Assembly: GCA_036375695.1 (NCBI GenBank)
Contig: DASVBU010000021.1
Location: 1 to 64,000, forward strand
Origin: ZC4RG35 sp036375695
GTDB lineage: Bacteria; Actinomycetota; Acidimicrobiia; Spongiisociales; ZC4RG35
DNA: 64,000 nucleotides
Direction of reading: 5' to 3'
Both the position numbers and the translations under genes were made by a program. Shown piece after piece: positions 41,538 to 49,332 of the stretch. How positions within the stretch are numbered: the stretch's first letter is position 1; each line of letters begins with the position of its first letter. The notes beneath the pieces are model-generated. The model had not been told where the DNA came from, made no database searches, and saw only the letters and a program-made list of their open reading frames with translations.

Positions 41538-41942
41538 ATGGCGGAACCCGCAGCCTTCGTCCACGAGTCCATGCCCCTGACGCGCACCCTGGGCATCACC
41601 ACGGAAAAGCTCGACGCGTCCGAAGTCGTCCTGCGTCTCGAGTGGGCGCCAGAGCTGTGCACGGCCGGTGGCATCCTCCACGGTGGCGCCCTCATGGCTC
41701 TGGCGGACTCGGCCGGCGCCGTCTGCGCGTTCCTCAACCTCCCGGAGGGCGCCACGGCGACGAGCACGATCGAGTCGAAGACCAATTTCCTCGGGGCGGT
41801 GCGGGAAGGTTCCGTCACCGCCCGGGCGACGGTGCTCCACGCCGGACGGACCACCATCGTGGTGGAGACGACGATCACCGGCCAGGACGAGCGGCTGGTG
41901 GCGAAGACCATCCAGACCCAGGCCGTGCTGGGCGGCTCCTGA
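41538..41942 (+). CDS. PaaI/hotdog-fold thioesterase
   Basis: Predicted 134-residue hotdog-fold acyl-CoA thioesterase. LHGGALMALADSAGAVCAF is the family signature (Asp/Gly positions of the active site), followed by ESKTNFLGAVREGSVTARATVLHAGRTTIVVETTI. Length is normal and it would act as a tetramer in the cytoplasm. It adjoins, on the other strand, the acyl-CoA dehydrogenase cluster, compatible with acyl-CoA turnover. CATCCT-N6-ATG and no Shine-Dalgarno suggest a leaderless start. Confidence 0.88.
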   Translation: MAEPAAFVHESMPLTRTLGITTEKLDASEVVLRLEWAPELCTAGGILHGGALMALADSAGAVCAFLNLPEGATATSTIESKTNFLGAVREGSVTARATVLHAGRTTIVVETTITGQDERLVAKTIQTQAVLGGS

Positions 41943-41953
41943 GGTCTCCGGAC

Positions 41954-41959
41954 TAAGTT
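41954..41959 (+). promoter_or_regulatory. -10 element TAAGTT, leaderless start
   Basis: TAAGTT, six bases, then ATG 41966; no Shine-Dalgarno. Confidence 0.5.
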
Positions 41960-41965
41960 CGCCTG

Positions 41966-42385
41966 ATGGAGCAGCGCATCAGCCTCGTCACCCTCGGCGT
42001 CCGTGACCTGAACAGGGCCAGGGCGTTCTACGAAGCGATGGGATGGCAGCCGGCACAGGACCTGGGCGAGGTCCTCTTCTATCAGACGGGCGGCATGGTC
42101 CTCGCCCTGTGGGGTCGGGCCGACCTTGCCGAGGACAGCCGGGTCGAAGACTCGGGTGGATGGGGCGGTGTGGCGCTGGCCTACAACGTGCGCTCGCCGG
42201 AGGACGTCGACGCCACGATCGAAGAGGCCCGCCAAGCCGGCGCCGTGATCAGCAAGGAGCCCGGCCCAACGGAGTGGGGCGGCTACCAGGGCGTGTTCAT
42301 CGACCCGGAAGGGCATCCCTGGGAGGTCGCCCACAACCCCTTCTGGCCGATCGACGACGACGGCAGCATCAGGCTCGCGGGTTAG
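41966..42385 (+). CDS. VOC family protein (glyoxalase/bleomycin-resistance fold)
   Basis: Predicted 139-residue vicinal-oxygen-chelate protein with two beta-alpha-beta-beta-beta modules. It begins RISLVTLGVRDLNRARAFYEAMGW and ends GVFIDPEGHPWEVAHNPFW, both standard. The usual metal ligands are only partly present, so it could be an enzyme or a binding protein. It overlaps the convergent MarR-GNAT gene by four bases. Function not predictable. Confidence 0.85.
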   Translation: MEQRISLVTLGVRDLNRARAFYEAMGWQPAQDLGEVLFYQTGGMVLALWGRADLAEDSRVEDSGGWGGVALAYNVRSPEDVDATIEEARQAGAVISKEPGPTEWGGYQGVFIDPEGHPWEVAHNPFWPIDDDGSIRLAG

Positions 42386-43290
42386 AGGTCGAGATCCCAG
42401 TTCTGGCCGACGAGGTCGTGCCCGAAGCTGTGGTGGCGATCCTCCTCGACCAGCGTGAACCCGGCCGACTCGTAGATCCGCCGCGCCGAGACCAGCACGT
42501 CGTTGGTCCACAGCATCATCTTCCGGTAGCCCGCGGAGCGGGCGAAGGCGATGCACTCCTCGACGAGGCGACTGCCGATCCCCCGCCCCCGCGCCCAAGG
42601 CTCGACCAGGAGGGTCCGGAGCTGGGCCGTGTCCGCATCCCGCTCCACGCAGAAGACGCAGCCGGCGCGGGCCCCGTCGATCTCGGCGATCCAGGCGTTC
42701 TCCCGACCGGGCCGGAAGTTGGCCTGGAAGTCGGCCATGATCCTCGCCACCAGGCCCTCGAACTCCTCGTTCCACCCGTACTCCTGGGCGTAGATGGCGC
42801 CATGGCGTGAGACGACCCAGCCCAGGTCGCCAGGTTCGAGACCCCGTACCACCACGTCGCCGCCGGCGTCCTCGGGACGAAGGAGGTGGAGTATCACCCC
42901 CATCGCCTCGACGAGCGCCCTCCGCTGATCGTCGGTCAACGGCCCGACCAGGTCGGTGACCTGGTCCACGGACCTCTCGTCGAGGACGGCGAACGCGTCC
43001 CGACCCTCCGGGGTCAGCTCCAGGACCAGGGCGCGCCCGTCGTCCGGCGAGGGCGCCGACTCGACCAGGCCCTTCTCCTCGAGACGGGTCAGGACCCGGG
43101 TGAGGAAGCTGGCATCGATGCCGAGACGGGCGCGCAGGTCGGACCGCTCCCAACGCTCCCGCTGGGCGAGCTCGAAGAGCACCCGCGCCTCGGTGAGGGA
43201 GTGCTCGGTTTGGAGGAGACCCGAGTCGAGCAGGCCGATGATCTCGGTCCATGCCCGGCTGAAGCGTCGGAAGCGATCCACGACCGTCAT
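42382..43290 (-). CDS. MarR-type regulator fused to a GNAT acetyltransferase
   Basis: Predicted 302 residues. An N-terminal MarR winged-helix domain (about 1-135; EARVLFELAQRERWERSDLRARLGIDASFLTRVLTRLEEKGLVE with the DGRALVLELT wing) is fused to a GNAT acetyltransferase (about 145-300) whose acetyl-CoA motif is LVEPWARGRGIGSRLVEECIAFAR. This two-domain form is known in several phyla. The start at ATG 43290 is supported by TACTTT-N6 upstream; the longer start at 43320 would run through the operator. Two near-identical operators in the promoter imply autoregulation. Substrate of the GNAT part is unknown. Same strand as the ABC exporter upstream. Confidence 0.9.
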   Translation of the reverse strand: MTVVDRFRRFSRAWTEIIGLLDSGLLQTEHSLTEARVLFELAQRERWERSDLRARLGIDASFLTRVLTRLEEKGLVESAPSPDDGRALVLELTPEGRDAFAVLDERSVDQVTDLVGPLTDDQRRALVEAMGVILHLLRPEDAGGDVVVRGLEPGDLGWVVSRHGAIYAQEYGWNEEFEGLVARIMADFQANFRPGRENAWIAEIDGARAGCVFCVERDADTAQLRTLLVEPWARGRGIGSRLVEECIAFARSAGYRKMMLWTNDVLVSARRIYESAGFTLVEEDRHHSFGHDLVGQNWDLDL

Positions 43291-43296
43291 GGCCGG

Positions 43297-43340
43297 AAAG
43301 TAGTGGACGGAGTCCACCAAATCAAGCGGACGGGGTCCAC
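43297..43340. promoter_or_regulatory. Promoter and two MarR-type operators upstream of the MarR-GNAT gene
   Basis: Minus-strand TACTTT (43302-43297) is the -10, six bases from the ATG. Immediately upstream is the dyad GTGGACGGAGTCCAC (43303-43317). A second copy, GCGGACGGGGTCCAC (43326-43340), matches at 13 of 15 bases. Their centres are 23 bp apart, about two helical turns, so two dimers would bind the same face. The protein that binds is inferred to be the adjacent MarR-GNAT product. Confidence 0.6.
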
Positions 43341-43347
43341 TTTCTCC

Positions 43348-44946
43348 TCAGCCCACCCACGGGACGTCCCGGGTCCGGAACCGGGCCAGACCGGCGAAGG
43401 TGAGGGTCAGGGCCACCCCGACGAGCCAGAGCACCGGAGCCGGCTCGAACGGCTCCACCGGGACCGCAGGCACGTGGGTGAACGGCGAGAGGTTCATGGC
43501 CCACTGCGGCAGACCGAGGATCGGGCCGAGCTGACCGAGGAAGAGGAACGCGACCAGGGCGGCCCAGGCCACCCCGGTCAGCCCGGGCGCCGCCCCGTAC
43601 AACGCCATGGCGACACCCGCCATGACCCACACCGCCGGCAGATGGGCGAGCGCCGCGGAGGCGATCCGGGCGGCCTCGGCGAACGGCTGGCCGGCGGACA
43701 GCCCGTACACGATGCCGGCCACGGCGCCCGAGACCGCGAGCATCACGGCCGGCCCCGCGAGGGCGAATATCAGATGGGATCCGGCCAGGCGCGCGCGGGT
43801 GGTCGCGGTGGAGAGGATGAACTCGGTGCGAAGCAGCTCCTCCTCCTGCTGGAGCCGGAGCACCGTGCGGATCGCATAGCCCGAGACGAGGATCGCCACG
43901 ATGCCGACGATGCTCATGAAGAAGGCGTCGGTGATGCCCTCGACTCCACCGAGCATGGCGAGGATCTCGGCCAGCTGCGGGCTGTCGGCGACGAGGCCGC
44001 CGATGCTCTCGGCGAAGGAGCCCATGACCACGCCCATCACCGCCACGGCGACGCACCAGCCGACGAGGCCCGCCCGATGCTGACGCCAGGCGAGGCCGAG
44101 CGGGCCGCGAAGCCCGGCCCCGGCGCGGGCCACGCCGGCGCGCCGGGCGAGCCACCCCTCCCCCACGTCCCTCCGGGAGGAGAGCGCCAGGGCCAGCCCG
44201 CACAGGGCGAGGAAGCCGGCGAGCCACGCGACCACCACCCACCACCGCTCGCCCGCGAACGGTGACAGCTCGACCGCCCAACCGAAGGGGGTGAGCCACG
44301 CCAGCGCCCCGACGCCCGTGCTCTCCGAGACGATCCGGAGCAGGAAGAAGGCACCCAGCGCGCCGAGGCCGATGCCCCGGGTGACGCCGGTCGACGCGCT
44401 GAGTTGCGCCGCCACCGCGGCGACACCGGCGAAGAACGTCCCCATGCCTGCCGTGGCCAGGGCGAAGGCGACCGACCCGGGGGCCTCCAACCCGACGCCG
44501 ATCAGGCCGGCGAGCTGGACGATCCCGGCGACGAGGGCGGCCGCCACCGTGACCAGGATCGCGGCTGCCAGCGGGCCGTGGCGGCCGACCACGGTCGAGC
44601 CGAGCAGCTCCCGCCGCCCGGTCTCCTCCTCGAGTCTCGTGTGCCGGATCATGGTGAGCACGGCCATCACGCCGACGAGGGTCCCGATGATGACGAGGAG
44701 CCGCCACGTGGTGAGCGCGCCGATGCTCGACCCCCGCAACGGGCCGAGGATCGCGGAGAACGCCGGGTTGGAGCCGATGGTGGCCGCCAGCTCCCGGCGC
44801 GACGCCTCCGTCGAGTAGAGCTCGAGGAAGGACTGCGCGGTGATCGCGGGCAGCGATCCCAGGGCGAGCACCCAGAAGGCCAGCTTGACGCGCTCCTGGC
44901 GCAGGATGAGCCGGGCGAGCCTGCCGGTTCCGGTGAAGGCGCTCAC
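43348..44946 (-). CDS. ABC exporter permease (polyketide antibiotic/tetronasin-resistance type)
   Basis: Predicted 532-residue membrane protein with about twelve helices in two halves, the permease of a two-gene ABC exporter of the tetronasin/polyketide antibiotic class. MSAFTGTGRLARLILRQERVKLAFWVLALGSLP at the start, IRHTRLEEETGRRELLGSTVVGR and LRLQQEEELLRTEFILSTATTRARLAGSHL are typical repeated cytoplasmic motifs (EEETGR/EEELLRTE). Its start overlaps the ATPase stop by four bases. Export substrate unknown; self-resistance or drug efflux would be usual. Confidence 0.9.
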   Translation of the reverse strand: MSAFTGTGRLARLILRQERVKLAFWVLALGSLPAITAQSFLELYSTEASRRELAATIGSNPAFSAILGPLRGSSIGALTTWRLLVIIGTLVGVMAVLTMIRHTRLEEETGRRELLGSTVVGRHGPLAAAILVTVAAALVAGIVQLAGLIGVGLEAPGSVAFALATAGMGTFFAGVAAVAAQLSASTGVTRGIGLGALGAFFLLRIVSESTGVGALAWLTPFGWAVELSPFAGERWWVVVAWLAGFLALCGLALALSSRRDVGEGWLARRAGVARAGAGLRGPLGLAWRQHRAGLVGWCVAVAVMGVVMGSFAESIGGLVADSPQLAEILAMLGGVEGITDAFFMSIVGIVAILVSGYAIRTVLRLQQEEELLRTEFILSTATTRARLAGSHLIFALAGPAVMLAVSGAVAGIVYGLSAGQPFAEAARIASAALAHLPAVWVMAGVAMALYGAAPGLTGVAWAALVAFLFLGQLGPILGLPQWAMNLSPFTHVPAVPVEPFEPAPVLWLVGVALTLTFAGLARFRTRDVPWVG

Positions 44947-45830
44947 GGCTCCTCGCGGTAGTGACGCATGAACAGCTCCTCGAGGGTGGGGGGCTGGCTC
45001 ACGATGGCCTCCACCCCCATCCCCGCGAGGATCCCCACCACCTCACCGACCTGGTCGGAGTCCACCTCGAAGGTGGCCCGGGCGCCGGACACGTCGAGGT
45101 CGTGGACCCCGGGGACCCCGGCGAGCGCCGCCGGGTCGGACCGGAGGGTGACGTCGAACGTGGTCCTCGTCAGGTGTCTGAGCTCCTCGAGGGTGCCCGA
45201 CTCGACCACCTTGCCGTGGCGGATGATGCTCACGCGATCACAGAGGGCCTCGACCTCGGCGAGGATGTGGCTGGCCAGCAGAACGGTGCGTCCGTTCTCC
45301 TTGTCCTCGCGGATCACCTCACGGAAGCGGGCCTCCATGAGCGGGTCGAGACCGGCGGTCGGCTCGTCGAGGATCAGCAGCTCCACGTCGGAGGCGAGGG
45401 CCGCGACGAGCGCCACCTTCTGGCGGTTGCCCTTGGAGTAGGTGGCCGCCTTCTTGGTGGGATCGAGGTCGAAGCGCTCGATCAGCTCCGCCCGGCGCCG
45501 CTCGTCGAGCCCGCCCCGGAGCCGTCCGAGCAGGTCGATGACCTCGCCGCCGGTGAGGCCGGGCCACAGCGTGACGTCCCCCGGCACATAGGCGAGACGG
45601 CGGTGGAGCTCGGTGGCCTCGGACCACGGGTCGCCCCCGAAGAGCCGCACCTCGCCGGAATCGTGATGGAGCAGGCCGAGGAGGATGCGGATCGTGGTGG
45701 TCTTCCCGGCCCCGTTGGGTCCGAGGAAGCCGTGGACCTCACCCGGCGCCACCTCGAGGTCGAGCCCGTCGAGGGCCCGTACGTGCCCGAAGCTCTTCAC
45801 CAGGTCGAAGATCGATATGACTGCGGTCAC
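44943..45830 (-). CDS. ABC exporter ATPase
   Basis: Predicted 295-residue ATPase of the drug-export (DrrA-like) family. Walker A GPNGAGKTTTIRILLG, Q-loop LAYVPGDVTLWPGLTG, signature YSKGNRQKVALVAAL, Walker B LLILDEPTAGLD and H-loop ASHIL are present. The YSKGNRQK form replaces LSGGQ and is common in this exporter class. Start GTG 45830 is preceded by GGGAG. It is divergent from a TetR gene and shares its operator region; the permease is coupled behind it. Confidence 0.93.
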   Translation of the reverse strand: MTAVISIFDLVKSFGHVRALDGLDLEVAPGEVHGFLGPNGAGKTTTIRILLGLLHHDSGEVRLFGGDPWSEATELHRRLAYVPGDVTLWPGLTGGEVIDLLGRLRGGLDERRRAELIERFDLDPTKKAATYSKGNRQKVALVAALASDVELLILDEPTAGLDPLMEARFREVIREDKENGRTVLLASHILAEVEALCDRVSIIRHGKVVESGTLEELRHLTRTTFDVTLRSDPAALAGVPGVHDLDVSGARATFEVDSDQVGEVVGILAGMGVEAIVSQPPTLEELFMRHYREEP

Positions 45831-45845
45831 GACACTCCCGATCGA

Positions 45846-45861
45846 CTGAACAGTTGTTTAG
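45846..45861. promoter_or_regulatory. Likely TetR operator between the exporter and tetR
   Basis: CTGAACAGTTGTTTAG, a 16-bp dyad with one mismatch per arm, overlaps TAGCAT (45859-45864), the -10 seven bases before the tetR GTG. It also lies 15 bases upstream of the exporter start, so the regulator could control both directions. Confidence 0.55.
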
Positions 45862-45871
45862 CATACTGATC

Positions 45872-46504
45872 GTGCGTTCAGCAATCGCCCCGCCCGAAGA
45901 CCTCACCACCCGGGCCCGGATCCGTGATGCGGCCATGCGGCTCTTCCCCGAGCTGGGCTACGACGCCGCCTCGGTGCGACGGATCGCCAGGGAGGCCGGT
46001 GTCTCCCCTGCCCTCGTCCTCCACCACTACGGCTCCAAGGAGGGGTTGCTACAGGCGTGCGACCACCACCTGGTGGAGCGCTACCGGCAGATCAAGGACG
46101 ACGCCATCGCCGGCGGCATGTTCAACCCGGCGTTCATGAGCTCCGCCATGGCGGAGTCGAGGACCCTGATGAAGTACCTGGCGTGGGCGATGGCGTCGAA
46201 CCGACCGGACGCCGCCGCCCTGTTCGACGAGATGATGGCGGAGGCCGTGACGGTGAGCCGGGTCTCCATCGAGAAGGGGTACCTCACCGGCTCGCATGAC
46301 CTGGAGGCCCGCACCGCGCTGCAGCTGGCGATGCAGATCGGGCTCGCCGTCCTCCACGAGCACGTGGAGCGGGTCACCGGGATCGACCTCTTCTCCGAGG
46401 AGGGGATCCGCCGGGCGACGCCCCTCCTTCTCGAGATCTACTCCGGGCTCTTCGACCCCGACCTGCTGGCCGAGCTCGTCGAGACACTCCCCGGACGCGC
46501 CTAG
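45872..46504 (+). CDS. TetR family transcriptional regulator
   Basis: Predicted 210-residue TetR-family repressor. HTH region about 15-60: TRARIRDAAMRLFPELGYDAASVRRIAREAGVSPALVLHHYGSKEGL, exactly the family form. The C-terminal ligand domain contains no recognizable specific signature. GTG 45872 is chosen over TTG 45854 because TAGCAT-N7 places the transcript start at it. It probably controls the divergent ABC exporter and responds to an exported compound. Confidence 0.9.
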   Translation: MRSAIAPPEDLTTRARIRDAAMRLFPELGYDAASVRRIAREAGVSPALVLHHYGSKEGLLQACDHHLVERYRQIKDDAIAGGMFNPAFMSSAMAESRTLMKYLAWAMASNRPDAAALFDEMMAEAVTVSRVSIEKGYLTGSHDLEARTALQLAMQIGLAVLHEHVERVTGIDLFSEEGIRRATPLLLEIYSGLFDPDLLAELVETLPGRA

Positions 46505-46507
46505 ATT
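46502..46507 (+). promoter_or_regulatory. -10 element TAGATT, leaderless start
   Basis: TAGATT, six bases, then GTG 46514; overlaps the end of tetR. Confidence 0.5.
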
Positions 46508-46513
46508 CGGGGT

Positions 46514-46942
46514 GTGACACTCCCCGGTGAGATCCCGACGCGGCCCCACGAAGCGGCCAACCCCTGGGGCGACGCCGCCACCCCGTACGAGGAGTTGGGC
46601 GGCGACTCCCGGGTGCGGGAAGTGGTCGCAGCCTTCTACGACGTCATCGAGGAGGAGTCACCCGTCCTCCGGGCGATGCTCCCCAAGAACACCTCGGGAT
46701 CCCGTCAGAAGCTCTACGAGTACCTGTCCGGCTGGCTCGGCGGGCCACCGTTGTACACCCAGAATCGGGGCCATCCCCGGCTGCGGATGCGCCATCTCCC
46801 CTTCCCCATCGGCGCCGACGAGGCCCGGGAGTGGATGCGATGCTTCCGGAAGGCCATGGACCGAACCGGTGTAGCTGGCCCGATCCGGGACTTCCTCGAC
46901 TCCAAGCTGGCGCCCCTCGCCGCCCACATGATCAACAGGTAG
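46514..46942 (+). CDS. glbO: Group II truncated hemoglobin (GlbO-like)
   Basis: Predicted 142-residue truncated hemoglobin of group II (trHbO). TPYEELGGDSRVREVVAAFYDVI, then YEYLSGWLGGPPLYTQNRGHPRLRMRHLPFPIGADEAREWMRCF, is the group II signature: Tyr of the CD region, the proximal His in GHPRLRMRH and the conserved Trp in the G helix (EWMRC). It binds O2 and may act in oxygen or nitric oxide chemistry. GTG start with a leaderless promoter. The 100-base spacer to the next gene holds the upstream ORF described separately. Confidence 0.92.
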   Translation: MTLPGEIPTRPHEAANPWGDAATPYEELGGDSRVREVVAAFYDVIEEESPVLRAMLPKNTSGSRQKLYEYLSGWLGGPPLYTQNRGHPRLRMRHLPFPIGADEAREWMRCFRKAMDRTGVAGPIRDFLDSKLAPLAAHMINR

Positions 46943-46978
46943 CGCCGGGTCGCTCCTGGTACCTTCTCCCCCGTTGCG

Positions 46979-47047
46979 ATGACCGACAGCGAAGACCCTT
47001 CAGGTAGACGCATCGTCACCTCTAGGACCCGAGGCCTGTGGCCATGA
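46979..47047 (+). CDS. Upstream ORF (22 residues) coupled to the CNNM gene
   Basis: ATG 46979 opens a 22-codon frame ending TGA 47045-47047, which overlaps the ATG of the CNNM gene (ATGA). A TACCTT -10 (46960-46965) lies 13 bases before it. The peptide begins acidic with a proline (MTDSEDPSG) and is then basic (RR, SRTR). This resembles in outline the acidic/proline then basic layout of MgtL-type leaders that sense Mg(II), but the resemblance is not a homology claim. A regulatory or coupling role is inference; a chance ORF is possible. Confidence 0.5.
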   Translation: MTDSEDPSGRRIVTSRTRGLWP

Positions 47048-48315
47048 GCGAGATCTGGCCGCAACTGACCCTGATCGCAGTCCTCATCCTGGTGAACGCG
47101 GTCTTCGCCGGCACCGAGTTGGCTCTCGTCTCGCTCAGGGAGGGCCAGCTCCAGAGGCTCGAAGCCCGGGGCCGCCGGGGCGCGCTCCTCGCCCGTCTCG
47201 CCCGGGACCCGAACCGCTTCCTGGCCACCATCCAGATCGTGATCACCCTGTCGGGCTTCTTCGCGTCGGCGTCGGCGGCGGTGACGCTGTCCGAGCCCCT
47301 CGCCGAGTCGCTCGAGTTCCTGGGACGGGCAGCCTCCCCCGTCGCGCTCGTCGTCGTCACGCTGGCGATCTCCTATCTGACGCTCGTCCTCGGCGAGCTG
47401 GCACCGAAGCGGCTCGCCATGCAGAACGCCGAGTCGTGGGGCTTGGTGATGGCGCGCCCCTTGAACGTGATCGCCCGTCTGTCGACACCGCTGGTGTGGG
47501 TCCTCTCCCGCAGCTCCGACCTGGTGGTCCGTCTCCTCGGCGGGGACCCTGCCAGGCTCGGTGAGGAAGTGACCCGGGAGGAGATTCGGGAGCTCATCAT
47601 CACCCAGACCGGGTTCACCCCCCAGCAGCAGGTGATCATCTCCGGGGCGCTAGACATCTCGGAACGTTCGCTCCGCGAGTTGCTCCGCCCCCGCCGCGAG
47701 GTGGTGACGATCGACGCCTCGGCGTCGGTCGATGAGGGGATCCGCATCCTCCTCGACAGTGGCCACTCCCGCGCTCCCGTCGCCGTCCGTGGCGACCTCG
47801 ACGAGGTGGTCGGCGTGGTCCACCTCCGCGACCTGATCGGCGAGACCGGCGCGGTGGCCGACCATGCCATGGAGCCCCTCTTCTTCCCCGAGACCGCCAG
47901 TGCCCTGGCCGCGCTCAGGGTGATGCAGCAGCGCCGGCAGCACCTCGCCATCGTGATCAGCGAACACGGGTCGGGCGAGGGCATCGTCACCATCGAGGAC
48001 CTGCTCGAGGAGCTGGTCGGGGAGATCTACGACGAGTACGACCGGGACGTCATAGCCGTGGAGCGCCGAGCCGACGGGAGCATCGACATCCCGGGCCGGT
48101 TCCCGGTGCACGACCTCATCGACCTCGGAATCGACGTGCCTGCCGGGGAGTACGCCACCGTCGCCGGGATGGTGTTGGAGAGCCTCGGCCGTCTCCCCCA
48201 GGAGCCCGGCGACACCGTCGTCGTCGGCGACTGGGAGGCCACCGTCCTCGAGGTGGCGGACCGGGCGCTCACCCGGATCAGGCTGCGTCGCCGACCCGGC
48301 ACCGAGGACGAGTGA
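47044..48315 (+). CDS. CNNM/CorC-type membrane protein with paired CBS domains (hemolysin C family)
   Basis: Predicted 423 residues. Three to four membrane helices form the CNNM (DUF21) domain (about 1-185; FAGTELALVSLREGQLQRLEARG, IVITLSGFFASASAAVT, LVLGELAPKRLAMQNAE). Two CBS motifs follow (about 205-330; LRPRREVVTIDASASVDEGIRILLDSGHSRAPV, EDLLEELVGEIYDEYD) and a CorC_HlyC domain closes (about 345-420). Bacterial members affect Mg(II)/Co(II) homeostasis. The start is ATG 47044, overlapping the upstream ORF; GTG 47038 is an alternative. GAGG lies 9-10 bases ahead. Confidence 0.9.
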   Translation: MSEIWPQLTLIAVLILVNAVFAGTELALVSLREGQLQRLEARGRRGALLARLARDPNRFLATIQIVITLSGFFASASAAVTLSEPLAESLEFLGRAASPVALVVVTLAISYLTLVLGELAPKRLAMQNAESWGLVMARPLNVIARLSTPLVWVLSRSSDLVVRLLGGDPARLGEEVTREEIRELIITQTGFTPQQQVIISGALDISERSLRELLRPRREVVTIDASASVDEGIRILLDSGHSRAPVAVRGDLDEVVGVVHLRDLIGETGAVADHAMEPLFFPETASALAALRVMQQRRQHLAIVISEHGSGEGIVTIEDLLEELVGEIYDEYDRDVIAVERRADGSIDIPGRFPVHDLIDLGIDVPAGEYATVAGMVLESLGRLPQEPGDTVVVGDWEATVLEVADRALTRIRLRRRPGTEDE

Positions 48316-48318
48316 TCC

Positions 48319-49332
48319 TCAGCCCGGGAAGACGGTCACGGCGTCGACGTCTACCTCCACCCGGTCGCCCGGGCTGAAGTGGTCGCCAGGGCCGAGCCGG
48401 GACCGGATCAGGGTGCCGTCGTCGAACGCCACCGTGACCAGCTGGTCGTGGCCGAAGAACTCGCGGCCCTTCACCACCGCCTTGCCCCTGGGGTCGGCGA
48501 CCAGACGGACCGACTCCGGCCGGACCATGACCCAGACCTCCCCTTCGCCGTCGCCCCGGAAGGCGCCGAGCACCGACTCGACACTCCCCCCGTGACCCCT
48601 CCCGCGGATGAAGTTGGCGTCGCCGATGAACTGGCCCACCCAGGCGCTGGCGGGCGACCAGTACAGCTCCTGCGGCGTGGCCATCTGGACGATGCGCCCG
48701 CGGTTCATCACTGCGACCAGGTCGGAGATGGAGAGTGCCTCTTCCTGGTCGTGGGTGATGAAGAGGGCGGTGGTGCCGGCACCCCGGAGGATGCTGATGA
48801 TCTCGCCCCGCACGCGTGACCGCAGCGTGTCGTCGAGGTTGGAGAACGGCTCGTCGAGGATGAGGACGTCGGGACGAGGGGCCATGGCCCGGGCCAGGGC
48901 GACCCTCTGTTGCTGACCGCCCGACAACTCGTGCGGGTAGCGCTTCCCCAGACCGGTGAGACCGACCACCTCGAGGATCTCGTCGACCCGCGCCTCCCGG
49001 TCCTTTGCCTTGGCCAGGCCGTACCCGACGTTGGCCCGCACGTCCATGTGCGGGAAGAGGGCGTAGTCCTGGAGGACGACCCCGACTCTTCTCTCTTCAG
49101 GCGGGACGAAGACGCCCGGCCCGACGACACGGCGGCCACGGATGTCCACGGTGCCTGCATCGGGGCGGTCGAAGCCGGCGAGGACCCGGAGCATGGTGCT
49201 CTTCCCGGTGCCCGACGGACCGAGGAGGGTGACCACGGCGCCGGCGGGCACGCTGAGATCGCATCCGTCGAGCGCCACGGTCTCGCCGTAGCGCTTGGTG
49301 ATCCCGACCGCGTCGATGACCAGTTCAGTCAT
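48319..49332 (-). CDS. fbpC: Iron(III) ABC transporter ATPase
   Basis: Predicted 337-residue ATPase of the FbpC/PotA class. Walker A GPSGTGKSTMLRVLAG, Q-loop VVLQDYALFPHMDV, signature LSGGQQQRVALARAM, Walker B VLILDEPFSNLD and H-loop ITHDQEEAL are complete. A C-terminal TOBE/OB domain (about 235-337) is present. It overlaps fbpB by 8 bases. Iron specificity is inferred from the partner binding protein. Confidence 0.92.
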   Translation of the reverse strand: MTELVIDAVGITKRYGETVALDGCDLSVPAGAVVTLLGPSGTGKSTMLRVLAGFDRPDAGTVDIRGRRVVGPGVFVPPEERRVGVVLQDYALFPHMDVRANVGYGLAKAKDREARVDEILEVVGLTGLGKRYPHELSGGQQQRVALARAMAPRPDVLILDEPFSNLDDTLRSRVRGEIISILRGAGTTALFITHDQEEALSISDLVAVMNRGRIVQMATPQELYWSPASAWVGQFIGDANFIRGRGHGGSVESVLGAFRGDGEGEVWVMVRPESVRLVADPRGKAVVKGREFFGHDQLVTVAFDDGTLIRSRLGPGDHFSPGDRVEVDVDAVTVFPG

